The notes below the pieces were generated by a model. The model had not been told where the DNA came from. It did not search any database and saw nothing but the letters and a program-made list of their open reading frames with translations. The position numbers and the translations under genes were made by a program. From Bedellia somnulentella (lineage: Eukaryota; Arthropoda; Insecta; Lepidoptera; Bedelliidae), in the NCBI GenBank assembly GCA_963576735.1, contig OY755176.1, positions 9,905,423-9,969,422 on the forward strand: a DNA stretch of 64,000 nucleotides, written 5' to 3'. Shown here one piece after another: positions 1 through 12,746 of the stretch. The first letter of the stretch is position 1. Every line of letters begins with the position of its first letter.

Positions 1-2689
1 TATATCAAGTGGCCAGTGTTAGCGCATACATACATTCACAGTGTTACACTGATTATTTAAAAATATTTCGACTCAAGAGAAATGGTTGACCTAGTTTGTA
101 AAAACGCGATATCATATGTTGATCTATTAATAATGGTCAGACGTAATTGAAGAATTGATTATATTGTATAAATAATGGCAAAATTTGCAACAACACAGAA
201 GTACTAAACGTTCTTAGATTTTTCTCTGTATTTATGAGATATAGCTTTTTGTTCTATTAAGGAAGGGTTTTATCGCGTTTTTTACTGCATCGCAAGCCTC
301 GCGCACGCGCACTGTAACCAGTCGACAAGAACGTACCTCGACCGTTGAAGTTCTTGCACCTGCCCCAAGTCGTGCACTATTGTGCTCTCAACGAAAACAA
401 ATCGAATTACGTTTTTTGTGCACTATTATGGTATTTTAGTAAAAGTATAATTAATATTTTTATTTCATCATGATTTTTAGTTTTAGGAAAATATGGCTAT
501 AATTTCCAGGGATCTACTCTAAAAATTTAAAATTAACTAAGGTACCTTCTATAATATTTAAAAAAATGATGATAAATAATAAAAGGCAAAGTCTTAATTT
601 TCCATGCCATTCTGTAATCCACGATATAACTAGAGTTGTTAACATCGACCCTCAGCTATCATTTCACTGATCCCCGGGGGTTCATGGATCGCAGGTTAAG
701 AAACCCTGTAGTAAGGTTGTCAAAAAATACAAGAAAATGCAAAACAATTTTAAGGGGATATGAAGTCAAATACTGACTTTAATTCATCTGATGACACTAA
801 ATACAAAACTTATTGAATAGGCATATATAACGAAACAATATTTATGGCATAATCGTGACTAAAACTCGATTAAGTTTAGTTTGAGTTACGAATGCATTAT
901 TTAAAATCTTATACTTTATATTTTAAAATCATTACAATTAGGTTTTATTTCTGTTACTTTTATTTAAATAAAATTTACTATCCGACATAATTGAAACAGC
1001 CTTAGAAGCCAGCGATACTTTCGTAAGACATTGGGCACATTCGTATGAACAGCGGCACACACGCGCGGTCACGAGCTAATGATTTTCCGATAAAAACTAA
1101 CCACACATTTATTAGCTGCAATATCGACAAATTTATTCATACTAACGAGTAATTATATAGTATACGTGCTTGTTCTTTTACGTACACTGTCTTGGACTGA
1201 TTTGGCGTTGCTGCGACAGATATTTATGTGTGCCGGTTTTCTGTGCTAAGTTACATAAGCCATATGGTTTTGCTTGTATATTATTAACTGGGCAAGAATA
1301 CGGTTGATAAGAGATGAATGGCATAGAACCGAACTAATCGTGAACTAGGTAGTTGATACATTTAAAATAATTTATTGTATTCATGAGGTAAAACTAAGAA
1401 AACGTTGTTCGTGTTAAAACATGAGAGATCGAGAGCCGCAAATACAGATTTCAAAATATACATAAAAGTAGTAACCACTACTTTAACCTAATCAAACTCA
1501 CCAAATTTAATGCTGTATATAATATTAACAATGTAATATATATTAGAAATTTACATAACAACTTAAATAGATAGTAATTAAAAGATATATTCATCTTCAA
1601 TTAACATATCCTATATATTAAATTATCTCGGATTATAAGATACTATAACATTTAAAAAAGTCTTTTTAAAATCAAAACACGACTATTATATTTTAAAAAA
1701 TCAGAAAAAATATACATAATATCTAATATTTATTATAACAGTATAATATTTTTTTTATTATAAAAACTATCAGCTTACTAGGTATGCCACCTTTAAAAAT
1801 TGTCACACTTGACTCTTCCTTTATAATTTTTGGGTTGGGAAATTTCGTGATAAATTTTGAAGATCTCAACTCAAAGAAGTAGTATGACATAAACTTTACA
1901 CGTGTGGAAGCCGGTCTTAAACTTCAAACTCCCGGGTTCAAATTTCCCAACCCCCTAACATGTTATTCCTAATAAAAGTACTCCAATATGTACAGGGAAG
2001 TAAGAGTTACTATTCTTTCCTGCACTATTTAAGTATGATCGACAACTTGCTAGTGGAAGTAATAATTGGTAGTTGACGCTATAGCAACGATGTGATATAA
2101 TTAACTACCTACTTATAAATTATTCTTTAATGAAAGCGCTATTGAGTAAGTAGGTAATAACTAACAGAAGGAGAATAAACATATTTTTTCACAAATGTTT
2201 TCTTGTGAATAATTATAATTCCAAAAGAACAAGCACACAGTGTTTCAAAATTGACGAATTTTATCAATCTATTAGTATTTGAATGTGCAAAACTAAGCAC
2301 TGTACACACAAGGATTTATTCGTTATTTTTTAATCTCTATAATATTTGGACCATCGAACTAAAGTAGAAAGCGGAGCGTGCAAAATATCGATAAATTGAG
2401 ATATATAACAATTAACGCAGTATGGTATCACGACACGGACTGTTACGTTTTATGGAGACACTTTATGCGCACACTTTCTTATATATTTCGGTGAAACTTT
2501 CATATCACATTTAACATTTTCATAATCCAACAACACTTATTTCAATTAAGTTTTATATAACATCAAACATCCATCCCATTCGGTTCCGCATTGCTCTGAT
2601 TTAGCCGAGTTAATTAAACATTACTTTTCTCCGGCTCAACAAAAGTATAACGGTTGATTATCACAGCTCGGAAAGGGCTTAAAAATAAT
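1..2689. other. AT-rich non-coding DNA, probable TESK intron
   Basis: No supported exon or recognisable complete repeat was found here on either strand. The stretch is strongly AT-rich, with short CpG-bearing pockets near 290-370 and 1045-1075. A B-box-like string (GGGTTCAAATTTCCC) lies near 1932-1946 without a matching tRNA fold, so I do not call a tRNA. It probably belongs to the first intron of the minus-strand kinase gene whose exon lies at 28179-28592. Confidence 0.4.
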
Positions 2690-2940
2690 AAATACATACA
2701 TACATATACTCACGACAATAAATCCCTAAAAGGGGTAGCCAGAGCTGAGAAATTAGAAATACCTCAGCCACTTTTGGAAGTTGAGTGGGGAAAAAATGGT
2801 AGAATAAAGGTTGTTGGTGATAGGTCTCCAACCGCATCGCCCAAACATCCCTTAAAAAGCCCAAATTCCGTTAGTCGCCTCTTACGAACACCCACCGGAA
2901 GAAATGGGGTAGTGCTATTCTAAACCGACACTACACAGCT
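2690..2940 (-). mobile_element. SINE-A copy, near full length
   Basis: Read on the minus strand it has the family head (AGCTGTGTAGTGTCGG), the GCGATGCGGTTGGAGACC block in the middle, and the end block with CTACCCC and CGTGAG followed by an (ATGT)n tail. The same about 245-bp unit recurs many times in the window. Head and tail both resemble the ends of the intact RTE LINE at 46528-49943. Confidence 0.85.
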
Positions 2941-3123
2941 AATAAAGAAATAATAATAAAATTAACTATATTTCAATTTCTTTTGTATAATCAGGTAAAA
3001 AATAATTGAATAGATATAAAAAATACTTGTATTGTACCAAAAAATAAGTGCAATTATACAGTCTTATGTTCAAACTTTCGCCTTTTATGTTCAACAGAAT
3101 TTAAAAATGGGTGTTATTTAAAC

Positions 3124-4417
3124 GGTTAGCAAAGTATTGGTATATTTGTGAGCAGAAATATTTAATTGGTAAGCTAAAATTGATAGTTGGACAGCAACTT
3201 GTGTTCAGCAAATATTAATAAATCAGTCTGCAATATATATCATTCTGAACAGCAGTATTTTTTTTTGTACAGCTGTGTATATATCAAAGCTGCAATGAGT
3301 GACCTGTAGTTAATTAAATTTTGGTTAGCACTCAGAGAATAAGCAAAAAAATCAGTTTAGTGCCGCTAAAATTAGTCTAGCAAATAATAAATAAATATCA
3401 TACTTAAAAAGCACTAAATGGGCGCATCACTTACTGATGATTCATTTATTTATTCTCTCTCAGTAAGTAGGTTACTTTTAGTATTATAGCAGAGATATTT
3501 TGATGGAATAATAAAGAAGCTTTGAAATAAGTGTGTGTGTGTGATCTTGTGTGATCTTCAGTTCAGATCTTCATCTTGTGTGATCACTAGTGTGATCTTT
3601 ATATTTTTGCAGAAAAGCATTAGAAGCTGCGTTAAATACATTCTCGTGAGTTCTAGAATGCAACGAATCAACATCATTCAAAATATTATCACGCAAAACC
3701 TTGCTTTTGATCCTTTCAACCCTTTCTTGAATTTTTCTTTAATGCGTGTGTCCAACACATGCGCACTACCACGTGATCTCCAAAAATTTCAAGAAATGCG
3801 TTTTGAATACTTTTAGCAGCATCACAAACCAATACTTTTGGATTCCAAGAAATTTCAAAAATTTCGAATATTTTGTCCTTAAGCCCTTGAAACATCAATT
3901 TGAAGTCTTCTTTTTGTTCATTACTTGAAACCGTTAAATATATAGGATGGAACTTGCGGTTTTGGTCCGTGGTTCCACAGACCAAAATAGGAAAACCCTG
4001 CCAAATGATTTTGTATGTGGCATCTGCATGAACGACACTGGATTTTTTTTGAAATTTCTATCAAATATTTTGTAGAAATAATGAAACGGAAAATGGGACT
4101 TCTTTTTCAATACATACGCAAAACAATTATTTAAATTGCCATCCAAATTTAAAATATGCTATTCAGTCAAAAAAGTTGCGTGTAGAAATGTTTTCTCTGC
4201 TAACCGAATGTATAATCTTGCTGTCCAAGTAATTATTCTGCGGAGTGACTGTTTATTTTGCAGATACATAATAAAACTCGCTACTAGTTTGTGTTTAAAT
4301 TACAGACCATTGTCATGATTATTTACAGAACACGAATTGCAGCCTGATTTTAATTATTGCTAACAAAATCTTTGTATGCTAACCTAATGATTTATTAGCG
4401 GTTATTTCTTGCTAACC
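3124..4417. mobile_element. Probable extent of the MULE element with subterminal motifs
   Basis: The octamer GGTTAGCA occurs at 3124 and 3323 left of the transposase relic. Its reverse complement TGCTAACC occurs at 4198, 4377 and 4410, with a 7-base match at 4358, on the right. Inverted subterminal clusters like this often serve as transposase binding sites in DNA transposons. I could not fix exact termini or a 9-bp target duplication, so the boundaries are only the outermost motifs. Confidence 0.45.
3590..4060 (-). pseudogene. MULE (Mutator-like) transposase relic
   Basis: The minus strand encodes a MULE/FAR1-type DDE transposase core. It begins near HADATYKIIWQGFPIL, continues GTTDQNRKFHP, then VCDAAKSIQNAF and RMCWTHALKKN. 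These match the family pattern of a first catalytic Asp in DATYK, a GTTD-x-x-R-x-FHP strand and an Asp in the D(A/G)AK motif. A frameshift near 3720 moves the downstream part (IQERVERIKSKVLRDNILND) to another frame, so the gene is broken. N-terminal zinc-finger and C-terminal SWIM regions were not found. Family assignment rests on these motifs. Confidence 0.75.
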
Positions 4418-5276
4418 TAATTTTTTAATGGCATACACAGTAATTACTTCTCTTTAAAAATTAATGGGTGCATGTCCTCTTTCCATAAGTGCCATATAAA
4501 TGTACATACGACATCTCAATAAAGACTTTTTAATGGATCCAAAATAGAAATAAAGTTAATTGGTCGAAATTTAATGTTTCAAGTAAAACCATTCTAAAGA
4601 TTTTATTTACATAATGTTACATTAAAATTATATAAGATTTTATCGGTTCATGCGATTTTTGCAATACCATGCATAAGGAAATCACAAATTAAATTATGGT
4701 AATATTTATTCATATTACATTTGCTGGAAATTAAGGTTTGTTAGGTAATGTTAACAACTACATGAACTTAAATTATAACTTTAACAATGTTATTCTGTCT
4801 GTTCTGAAACGACTAGATTAAGTTTAGCAGGTCTTTCACTGGCATACAGCTGATATAGTAAGGGGTTACTTAGATTTTATTTTTATACTCTTTATACCCG
4901 TGCGTCACATGGCTTAAGTAAAAAGATACAGTATGTCTATGTATTCAGTATAGGAGCAGCCATTCGGTGCTTTTTTATTTTAAAAAGACAATATATTATT
5001 ACATTATCAGCAATATAAGAGCCAATCAAATATCATATATCATAATCAGCAATATAAGAGGAAAGCCAAGAAGCTTGAAGACTGAGAGAAAATGAGTTTC
5101 AATGATTCTGAAGCGAGATGATTAAAGGAGCACGTAACATAATAATTATGATCTGATAGGAGATGGCACCCAAAGAAGAATTAATTATAAAATATTGGCG
5201 ACATCCATGTTCGTATTTGAAAACGAGGTAGATTCACTCACTATCTTCCGACCATCCACTGAAGTCATTTCACATA

Positions 5277-5457
5277 CATACTTATACTCTCGCCGTTAGT
5301 TCCCAATGGGGTAGGCAGAGGTTATAGAACGCCACTTTTTACAATCCTGGCAAACCCCTCTAGCTACGTTCACATCCGTCAATGTTTTCATACATGCTCT
5401 TTTATTCTTCATACTTCAGAAACCTGCCTTTTTGAGCACATTTGCTCTGTTGATCTA
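5277..5457 (-). mobile_element. 5'-truncated copy of the RTE LINE
   Basis: These 181 bp match the last part of the RTE LINE at 46528-49943: the ORF end, the short 3' UTR with CCAATGGGAACTAACGG-like sequence, and the tail. The piece is bounded by a 15-bp direct repeat, AAGTCATTTCACATA, at 5262-5276 and 5458-5472. That is the target-site duplication expected of target-primed reverse transcription with early termination. Confidence 0.85.
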
Positions 5458-5472
5458 AAGTCATTTCACATA

Positions 5473-7345
5473 TGTTAAAAAAAAGATATACAGCGTTTCA
5501 ATTAGAAATAATAAAACGTTTACGGTTAGTTGTGCGATCATCAATTATTACGTTTCGATAAGGCATCTTATCAATTGGCATATCTTTATTCTAACTACAC
5601 CAGAAGGGCAAGCACGAGCGCTATTTTATCGACACGATAACGGTTAGAATGAGATGGCAGTATACGATACTAAGTAAGTGCGTAAGAGATGGCTGCTTTA
5701 TACCACGTGATATCTAGTTAAAAGAATGCTCGTACTAGCTATGCTGGCACTCAAGGAAATTATCCTATCTACACTGAATATATTAATCTCGTTCATAAAT
5801 ACGTTTCGCGCGGCTGAATGATAGTATTTACTGAAGCTAACTTTGCATACATTTAAATATTTATTTTCTAATTATAAAACAATTACTTGATCTTCTCTGT
5901 CATGACATCTAATTACCCTAAGAGTATGTAAACTAATTGCAAATTGAACTTGCTGAGTTTTATAATCGTTCTGTAAATCAGTGCAATCAAACATGAAATG
6001 ATTTGATTTTAAAATGCTTAAATGCTCCCTAATAAGATAACATAGAATTGTTGAAACAAAGGCTAATTAAATCGAGACGACCTATTCAAATTCGCAAATT
6101 GCGCAAGAGTCGTAAAGTCGCACACACGTAACAACCATAAAACAGTACGTTGAATTAAGAAAGTAATTGTAATACGAGATACATTCCGTTTAGTTTTTAT
6201 CGCGCAATTATATCATCTACGTAAGAGAAGAGTCCAAAATTTATAGTGCTGAAAGCGTATTTCATAACACATATTCGCATGGATCAACAATGCGTCGTTT
6301 TATTAAATAAGTTGTTACACTTTATAATTAAATTAATTGAAGCAGTTTTATCAGTCGAGAAATACGGAATTTCTTATTAAAAAGAAACTAAAGTCCTCCA
6401 TTGTCTCAAGATGGTATTTAAAGTAACTATACCCCAAGGCAAGCGGACAAAGTCTCAATATGACTGTAAATGTGTCCGTAGAAGTCTGTCGGTTATTTTT
6501 TTACATCATTTAAATTAATTTGTTTATTCATTAGGTGACTTAAACAGATAACAATCTAAGACTAACATAAAATAATAGGCAAACCAGGTATGGTACTAGA
6601 CTGTCATCCAAATAATACACACACTTGCGATATTTTTTTTACCTACACAATTATAATTTAAAAATATGTTAATTAATTATGCAAAATTAAAATTACCAAC
6701 ATTCTTAATAACTTGAAAATATATACCTATATAATGTATTTACTATTATTACTATAATAGTAGAATTTGCTTTTTGAGATAGTTATGGTAACAATGCCTT
6801 TAAAGACTTTCGAAAGGTATACAATGTATCGTTAAAAATTGTCTGTATGGAACTTTTACAGATTATATGTATTTTACTGAAAGTTTTATTAAATTTTAAA
6901 ATGAACAATGCACATACAAAATGCCATTCCCCATTGGTTTCATTACAAAGGAAAATGTATGCAAATCTCTTTTATATGTTTGCCTAGTCATATTTTAATA
7001 TGACAATAATTCGCACCAGAGAAGTGAAATGTCGGCTTGTTGTTAAATCTGATGATACATCAACATTCCACACAAATATATTGACTGTTAGACCAAACCG
7101 AACAATGGACGATAATGAGCACGAGTACACAATTATGTGGATGTTATTGAAAACAATTGATTTAAAAACAAAAATCTTCGGTATGAAAAAGTACTGACTA
7201 GAAAGTTAGAAATAATTAACTATGACAGGTTTATATTTTTAATTTTGGTATCTGTGATAAATTTTTTAATGTGAAGAACAAAAAAATTGCAAGAACAAAA
7301 TAACAGTACTTTATCATTGTTAAAACATTCAGAGTAAAAAACATT
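5473..7345. other. AT-rich non-coding DNA
   Basis: I see no exon, RNA gene or recognisable repeat in this stretch. An open frame at 7000-7197 encodes 65 residues without a motif I recognise. Confidence 0.35.
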
Positions 7346-7564
7346 CGTAAATCCTAAAAAGGGGTAGCCAGAGCTACAGAATTAGAAATTCCCAGCCACG
7401 TTTGGAAGTTTAGCGGGAAAAGAAATGCTCATTGGTTATTGATGGGTCTCCAACCACAGCGCCCAACCTTCGCTTAAGAGCCTAAAACCCTTAAGTAAGT
7501 ATGTATACTTTTTATAACACTCGTACGAAAGACTTGCCTTGCGCTGATCAGACACTAACCAGCT
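7346..7564 (-). mobile_element. SINE-A copy, degenerate
   Basis: The minus strand shows the family's tail block, the GTTGGAGACC block and a decayed head with several small deletions. Orientation is the same as the copy at 2690-2940. Confidence 0.65.
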
Positions 7565-7789
7565 TTAATAGATAAAAGATTGGGAGCATCTATAATTGTA
7601 TAAGCTAACTAGAATATAAATACATTAAGCATCTAATGCTCTTTACTATAATAATTTGAAACCATCAAAAAACCCTTACAAACGCAAAATCACAACTCTT
7701 CGATGAAGTTGTTCATCCGAGGTGTTGTTAATTGTAATTACAATGAAATTATAGAATATGAATGGTCCCCGATCACACGAAGGCAGTAA

Positions 7790-7925
7790 TAAATGTTGTA
7801 ATAGCGGTTATCGAGGTAATGATTGCGCATGCGCGGCCCTTGCTCGACTGTACTCTCGCTTTCGTCGCACGGAATGTCACCCGAGTGCGGCCCGGTCGGC
7901 GCCTGCTCACTGTTACACATGGAAG
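7790..7925. promoter_or_regulatory. CpG-bearing pocket with NRF1/Ewg-type palindrome
   Basis: In otherwise AT-rich DNA this 135-bp block is rich in CG dinucleotides and holds TGCGCATGCGC at 7824-7834, the palindromic consensus bound by NRF1 and its insect ortholog Ewg. It may be an alternative promoter or enhancer of the surrounding kinase gene. That is inference from base composition and one motif. Confidence 0.3.
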
Positions 7926-8036
7926 TGAACCTAACCCAATGCTATTAATACATTGCTCTTGCATTGCATTGGCTATTTGGCATATTATTTAAGCTTTATT
8001 AGGTGCATCAACAGCAAATACAAAAAAACAATATGT

Positions 8037-8174
8037 GTGGGGAAATGACTGTAAGATTGGTCTTCAATCACATTGCCCAACAATTACTTAAAGGCGCCAA
8101 TACTCTAAGTAGACTCTTACGACAATCGCGGGGGAAAAATGGGTTAGTGTTATTCTAAACCGACACTACACAGT
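8037..8174 (-). mobile_element. SINE-A fragment (head half)
   Basis: The minus strand carries the SINE-A head and the block around CAATGTGATTGAAGACC, but the 3' half is missing. Confidence 0.65.
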
Positions 8175-9027
8175 AGATATTAATGAACAATTTAATACAA
8201 AAGAGCTTGCAGAATATCATAACATATTACAAAACATATGCCACCCACAGGAATTACACAGCCAAGACTAAGAAATTATCATTTGAATAGAACATATGAA
8301 AATTTATCCGCTGTAGGAGTCCACTTTGCAGGCTCCGGTCAAGCAGTTTGCTATCAAACAAGCAAGGCGTTATAGAAACCAAGTGTAAAATTACGAGCGA
8401 TACTAGGCATTTTTCTGAAAAAGCTCTTCTCTAGTTTGCTGTATTTTTTTACAAAATACTTCTTTATCATCCTATATCATACCGATTCTTTATCAAGTAT
8501 TATATTGAGATTAAATATGTGATTTTTCTCAGTAAGCTTTTGCCTAGGGTTCGATCAGGGGATGATGGCCAATCGTCTACCACTCATTGTGATAATTTGT
8601 GTATGCTTTCAAAGACGAGTGACACAACTTTCTTCAGAATTAGTGAATTAGGTGCTGCATTAGGTCTCAGCACGCTCAGCTACAATCAAAATTAGTTAAC
8701 ATTACTTTAATAAGCAAATACCTATGTCTTAATTTTCACCTTTTTAGTGAATTGTTGGATAAAAAATTCCAGTAGACAAATTTTAAGGCAACTCTTTAGG
8801 AAGTGTACGGCCACCATGAATAAGCAAACACAATCACAGACCGTGACTTGGGAAAAGATGGAGAGCGTCAGATACTAGAGACGTGGCTAATAAATTAGAA
8901 ATAATTTGTACATATTTATACAGTATGTTATTATGTTTAATACTTATTTGCTTTCATAACATATGAAAAATATAAGATCCACCACACATTATGTGGCAAA
9001 ACGGTTAAATGAACTCAGTTTTTTATT

Positions 9028-9175
9028 ACTTACTTATACTCACGCGCATTATTCATATTGGGTTAGGAAGAGACTATCGATCGCCAATTTGCACGATCTT
9101 GACAAATCTCACTTGCTTCTCTTACATAAATTTTTCTTCTCAGTTCGGTATTCTTTCATTTACCTATAAAGCATA
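9028..9175 (-). mobile_element. Degenerate RTE LINE 3' fragment
   Basis: The sequence from the tail inward matches the 3' end of the RTE LINE, for example GACTATCGATCGCCA and the adjacent GTACGATC-like block, with many substitutions. It is an old 5'-truncated copy. Confidence 0.55.
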
Positions 9176-10091
9176 TTGTCACATAATGTAAGCAGACTTA
9201 AGACGATGTTACATCACACATTTCATAGTAGAATAGCGCGGTGTTTGCTGATAATCTCAAAGTTTGGTCCATAATGGCTTCTCCCATAACATGCGCAAGC
9301 GTTGTTGCGAGGTCGCCGACCTTTACCATGTAGGCTCGTGGGACAATGCTCAAAGCACCCTCGGTAAAAGTAAGATCTTACTTTCTTAATCACAGAGAAT
9401 CAATGGTTACATTATTACGCTGTCTTGTGTCTTGTCATTGTAAATCTATTTGATTACTTTGTTTAGTTTTTGCTAACTTCGTAGATGTAATTAGGGCTTA
9501 TTGAAAGAATAGTAATAAAAACATGAGCAACACAACTAGATTTATGTATAACAACGAAAATGTAAGAGCAATTCTCACAACAATAAAGAACCGTGAACAC
9601 CATACTCGTATTAAACTCAGATAAAATTGAGTAGGTACTTCCCTTCTACAAATTGATACACATAAACAATCGATAGCTCTTATTAAAAGTATTTATCAGT
9701 GATTTTTGTTCATGGTCGCGATACTTTGATACCTGATAATGCAGGCAGTTTGTATATTTTGTCACATTACAGAAGCGAAGAAGGAAGACAAATACGATAT
9801 GTAATAGTTCTTCATGTAGCCACTATTAGGCCGGTTAATAGTTGGAACAAATAGTTTAGTCTTATTCTTATAAATCTAGCAGCTCTATTGCAACGTTTAT
9901 AAATGCATTACTAATAGTCTATTATATTGTGTGTTTGTAATATTCAGCGTATCCGAGCATAATGGTGAGTTCAGTTCGATGTCAAATAGTGTGCCTAAGC
10001 GCAAGCAACTTATAAGGAACACATAGGAGATCGGTTTATGAAATCTCGGTAACCCGCGGTGAGAGGTCGTTGACCCGCGGACCGGCTAAAC
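9176..10091. other. Non-coding, with an unassigned repeat-like block
   Basis: The block near 9230-9370 is less AT-rich than its surroundings and stays open for about 47 codons on the minus strand. It looks like a dispersed insect repeat rather than a host exon, because no compatible splice sites are evident. The remainder holds nothing I can identify. Confidence 0.3.
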
Positions 10092-11092
10092 GCCATGCCT
10101 AGAGATGGGATTTTGCCCGGGCATTTTGGGCGGATTGGATTTATGCCCAATAAATGTCCATAAATGCCGAATAAATGTCCATTACTTGGGCATAAATCTT
10201 ATTTAATTTTAATTTTTAAAATATCATTATTGTAAGAGTGTGGTTGATGTTTTTAGTTAAAATCATCATAAAATGACCTATTTTATTTAAAGAATGAATA
10301 ATACTTATAGGGTTCATGATAGGGACCATTAGCATAAAATTTAATGGGTGCAATCCAATCCGTTTTATGAAGTTTTGCAGACAGAAACGCAAACATTTTT
10401 AAATGCAAGAATCTTATCATACTTTTTATGATAATTCATTAATTTGTTACAATACAATAGGGAAAAATTGTGATACTGTTTTAAACTTTTAATTTAAACA
10501 AACATTCTGGATGGTCATAGTCCAGATTATGATGATTTTCCACTATAAACGTATCTAACCGTATTTACGTTGGGCTCGTATCAAGTACAAATCGCGCGCT
10601 CCTATTGGACACTTTATATAATATAAAGTTGAGTATAATTATATAGAGTTGAGACCAAATTGACATTGACATTCCGCCGGATTCAATCTCGCTATTTTGT
10701 ACCTAGATTTTAAATTGCGTAGAATTCTGACAGCTGCCATTTTTTGACATGTCAGAGGTTATAAATCTTTTTGACCAGGCTCATTTTTTTTATTTCTATT
10801 AAAGTATAAACATCCACGTCAACTCATTTTATTTGTTAGAATATAATATATAATTTTTATTATGTTCTACGCTGCAAATGCAAAAGCGCATTCACGGTAA
10901 ACAGAAAATTTTAAAATATAACAGTAAATAATAAAAAATAATAGCAAATACCGAAAAGAAATGAGCGCATTTGAGTATTCAAAGAAGTCGAATGACATGG
11001 CATGACAAGACACACGCATAACGACAGCTAAGAGCGACATTGAATAAATAATACATAGCGAGCGATTTGCTTTACGTTTTACATCCATCTAC

Positions 11093-11330
11093 TTACGGCT
11101 ACAAATCCCTAAAAGGGGTAGCCTGCTCTTCTGAATCTTAAAATTCTTTAGCCACTTGGAAGTTAAGTAGAGAAAGATTGTTATATAAATATTTTTGGTG
11201 ATGGGTCTCCAACCGCATCGCCCAAAAGTCCCCTTACCTAAAAAAAAGATACCCTTAGTCGCCTCTTACGATAACCCATGGGAAGAAATGGGGTAGCGCT
11301 ATTTTAAACCGGCACTTAGCCGACACAGCA
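11093..11330 (-). mobile_element. SINE-A copy nested in the hAT element
   Basis: The tail block (GGCTACAAATCCCTAAAAGG), middle block and head are all recognisable on the minus strand. The copy lies wholly inside the hAT element 10100-12738 and is therefore younger than it. Confidence 0.75.
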
Positions 11331-11534
11331 AAAAGGTTTACTAAACCTGGACTAACAAAGAAGGTGCCAGCTAAAAAAAATAAATAAGGTAATTAAAATT
11401 GGATTGATATCATGTTCGTAATATTGAAATATTATATAATATATAAATATTTTTTACTATTGTATAATTTTACTTAACTTAGGTTATGTTTGCATTTGCC
11501 TTTAAAAAGGTAAGACACAACTTAACAAAAATCT

Positions 11535-11600
11535 AGCAGCGGATATACGCTCCCGTCGCTCTGCCAACTGAGCTATAGTATCAAGTGATCATGATCACTG
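11535..11600 (-). repeat. tRNA-like fragment (fold-back family)
   Basis: The minus strand reads as the 5' half of a tRNA-like sequence, with an A box in TATAGCTCAGTTGGCAGAGC followed by GACGGGAGCGTATA. It is close to the tRNA-like unit at 38410-38481 but lacks its T-arm. It lies within the hAT element. Confidence 0.5.
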
Positions 11601-12110
11601 GCGCGAAAATTGGTTTTTGCCTGTTTCTTTACTTGTGTCAACGCCATCTACCACCAAATTATTACAACCCGGAAACATGCGCCTTTTGCCACGAATAGTT
11701 CATGTCCTCTGTCAATATATGACATCAAAATCATTCGTGTCCGCTGTGGTTTTTTTTCCATACATTAATGCTCATTGACCTTTACTAATTAAACACGAAC
11801 TGTTTTTCAGTTTAAAACCCTAATACCTAAGTATTATTTCATCCCCTTTGAGTATAAAAAGTAGCGTGAACGTGAGTATTTACACATTTTAAAATTCTGT
11901 TAGCGGAATATACCGTTTTTACATTATGTTAATAATCTTGAAAAATAAAAATAAAATATATGTTTTTTTTCCGCTTAGTTACTTTATAACATTATTTGTT
12001 ATACTAAAGTTAATATCTTATAGCTACTCTATCGCTTGATATAATTGAATGTGTTTTTTTATTGTAAGGGTAAAGGGTTCAAAGTAAAAGTGGGTTAAGA
12101 TTAAGAATTT

Positions 12111-12474
12111 AACATAACATAAACGTTCACGCCGTTTATCAGAGCCGGTTGGCAGAGCTACCAATGATGAACATCACGTGACAGCGCCACTTAGTGTCCA
12201 AAGTAGGTACCAATGTTTTGCTTAGACAGTGAACTCACGTGATAGGGGGCAGGCCTATTGCCGTTTTGTACGAATACACTGTCATATGGCTAAGTACAAC
12301 TCGGCCATGTGGTTTCCTCACGATGTTTTCCCTCACCGTTGACAACCATGATAAATTAACCACACTTATGACATTAGAAAAGACCAATTGGTGTAGCCCC
12401 GACCCGGGATTTGAACTCACGACTGTCTGTTTACGGGCGGGCGTTCTACCCATTGGACTATAATGTCGTCTAAG
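12111..12474 (-). mobile_element. SINE-B copy, full length, tRNA-headed
   Basis: On the minus strand the head has an A box (TAGTCCAATGGGTAGAAC) and a B box (GAGTTCAAATCCCGG), followed by the family body and a (TTATG)n-type tail. A 9-bp duplication TAAGAATTT flanks it at 12102-12110 and 12475-12483. It sits inside the hAT element 10100-12738. Confidence 0.85.
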
Positions 12475-12746
12475 TAAGAATTTAAAGTACTTATCTGCCT
12501 ATATTTGGCATATTGTAACTTTTTTTTTCTTCTTATTACTTTATTCTGATGACGCTGATGTATATGTATAAGTTAAATACAATTAAAATAATGATCCACT
12601 TGTAGTTTAATTTTAAAGTAGAGTTTTGTTTTTCCGCCCAGCGATTGGCCATTTATCGGGCGTAAATTCATTTTTGCCCATTTTAACCCAATACGTCCAA
12701 TCTGCCCAATAAGTTTTTATGCCCTCGACCCATCTCTAGCCATGCC

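Larger units (their letters stand above)
10100..12738. mobile_element. hAT-type DNA transposon, non-autonomous, with nested SINEs
   Basis: The ends are perfect 10-bp inverted repeats (TAGAGATGGG at 10100-10109, CCCATCTCTA at 12729-12738). They are flanked by a perfect 8-bp duplication GCCATGCC (10092-10099 and 12739-12746), the hAT hallmark. Subterminal TGCCCAATAAATG-like motifs recur in both arms (10115-10200 and 12635-12725). I found no transposase frame. A SINE-A copy, a tRNA-like fragment and a SINE-B copy have inserted inside, which accounts for much of its 2.64 kb. Confidence 0.88.

Noticed and set aside
1920..1960. B-box-like string suggesting a tRNA or SINE
   Set aside because: No A box, acceptor stem or family body lies at the expected distance.
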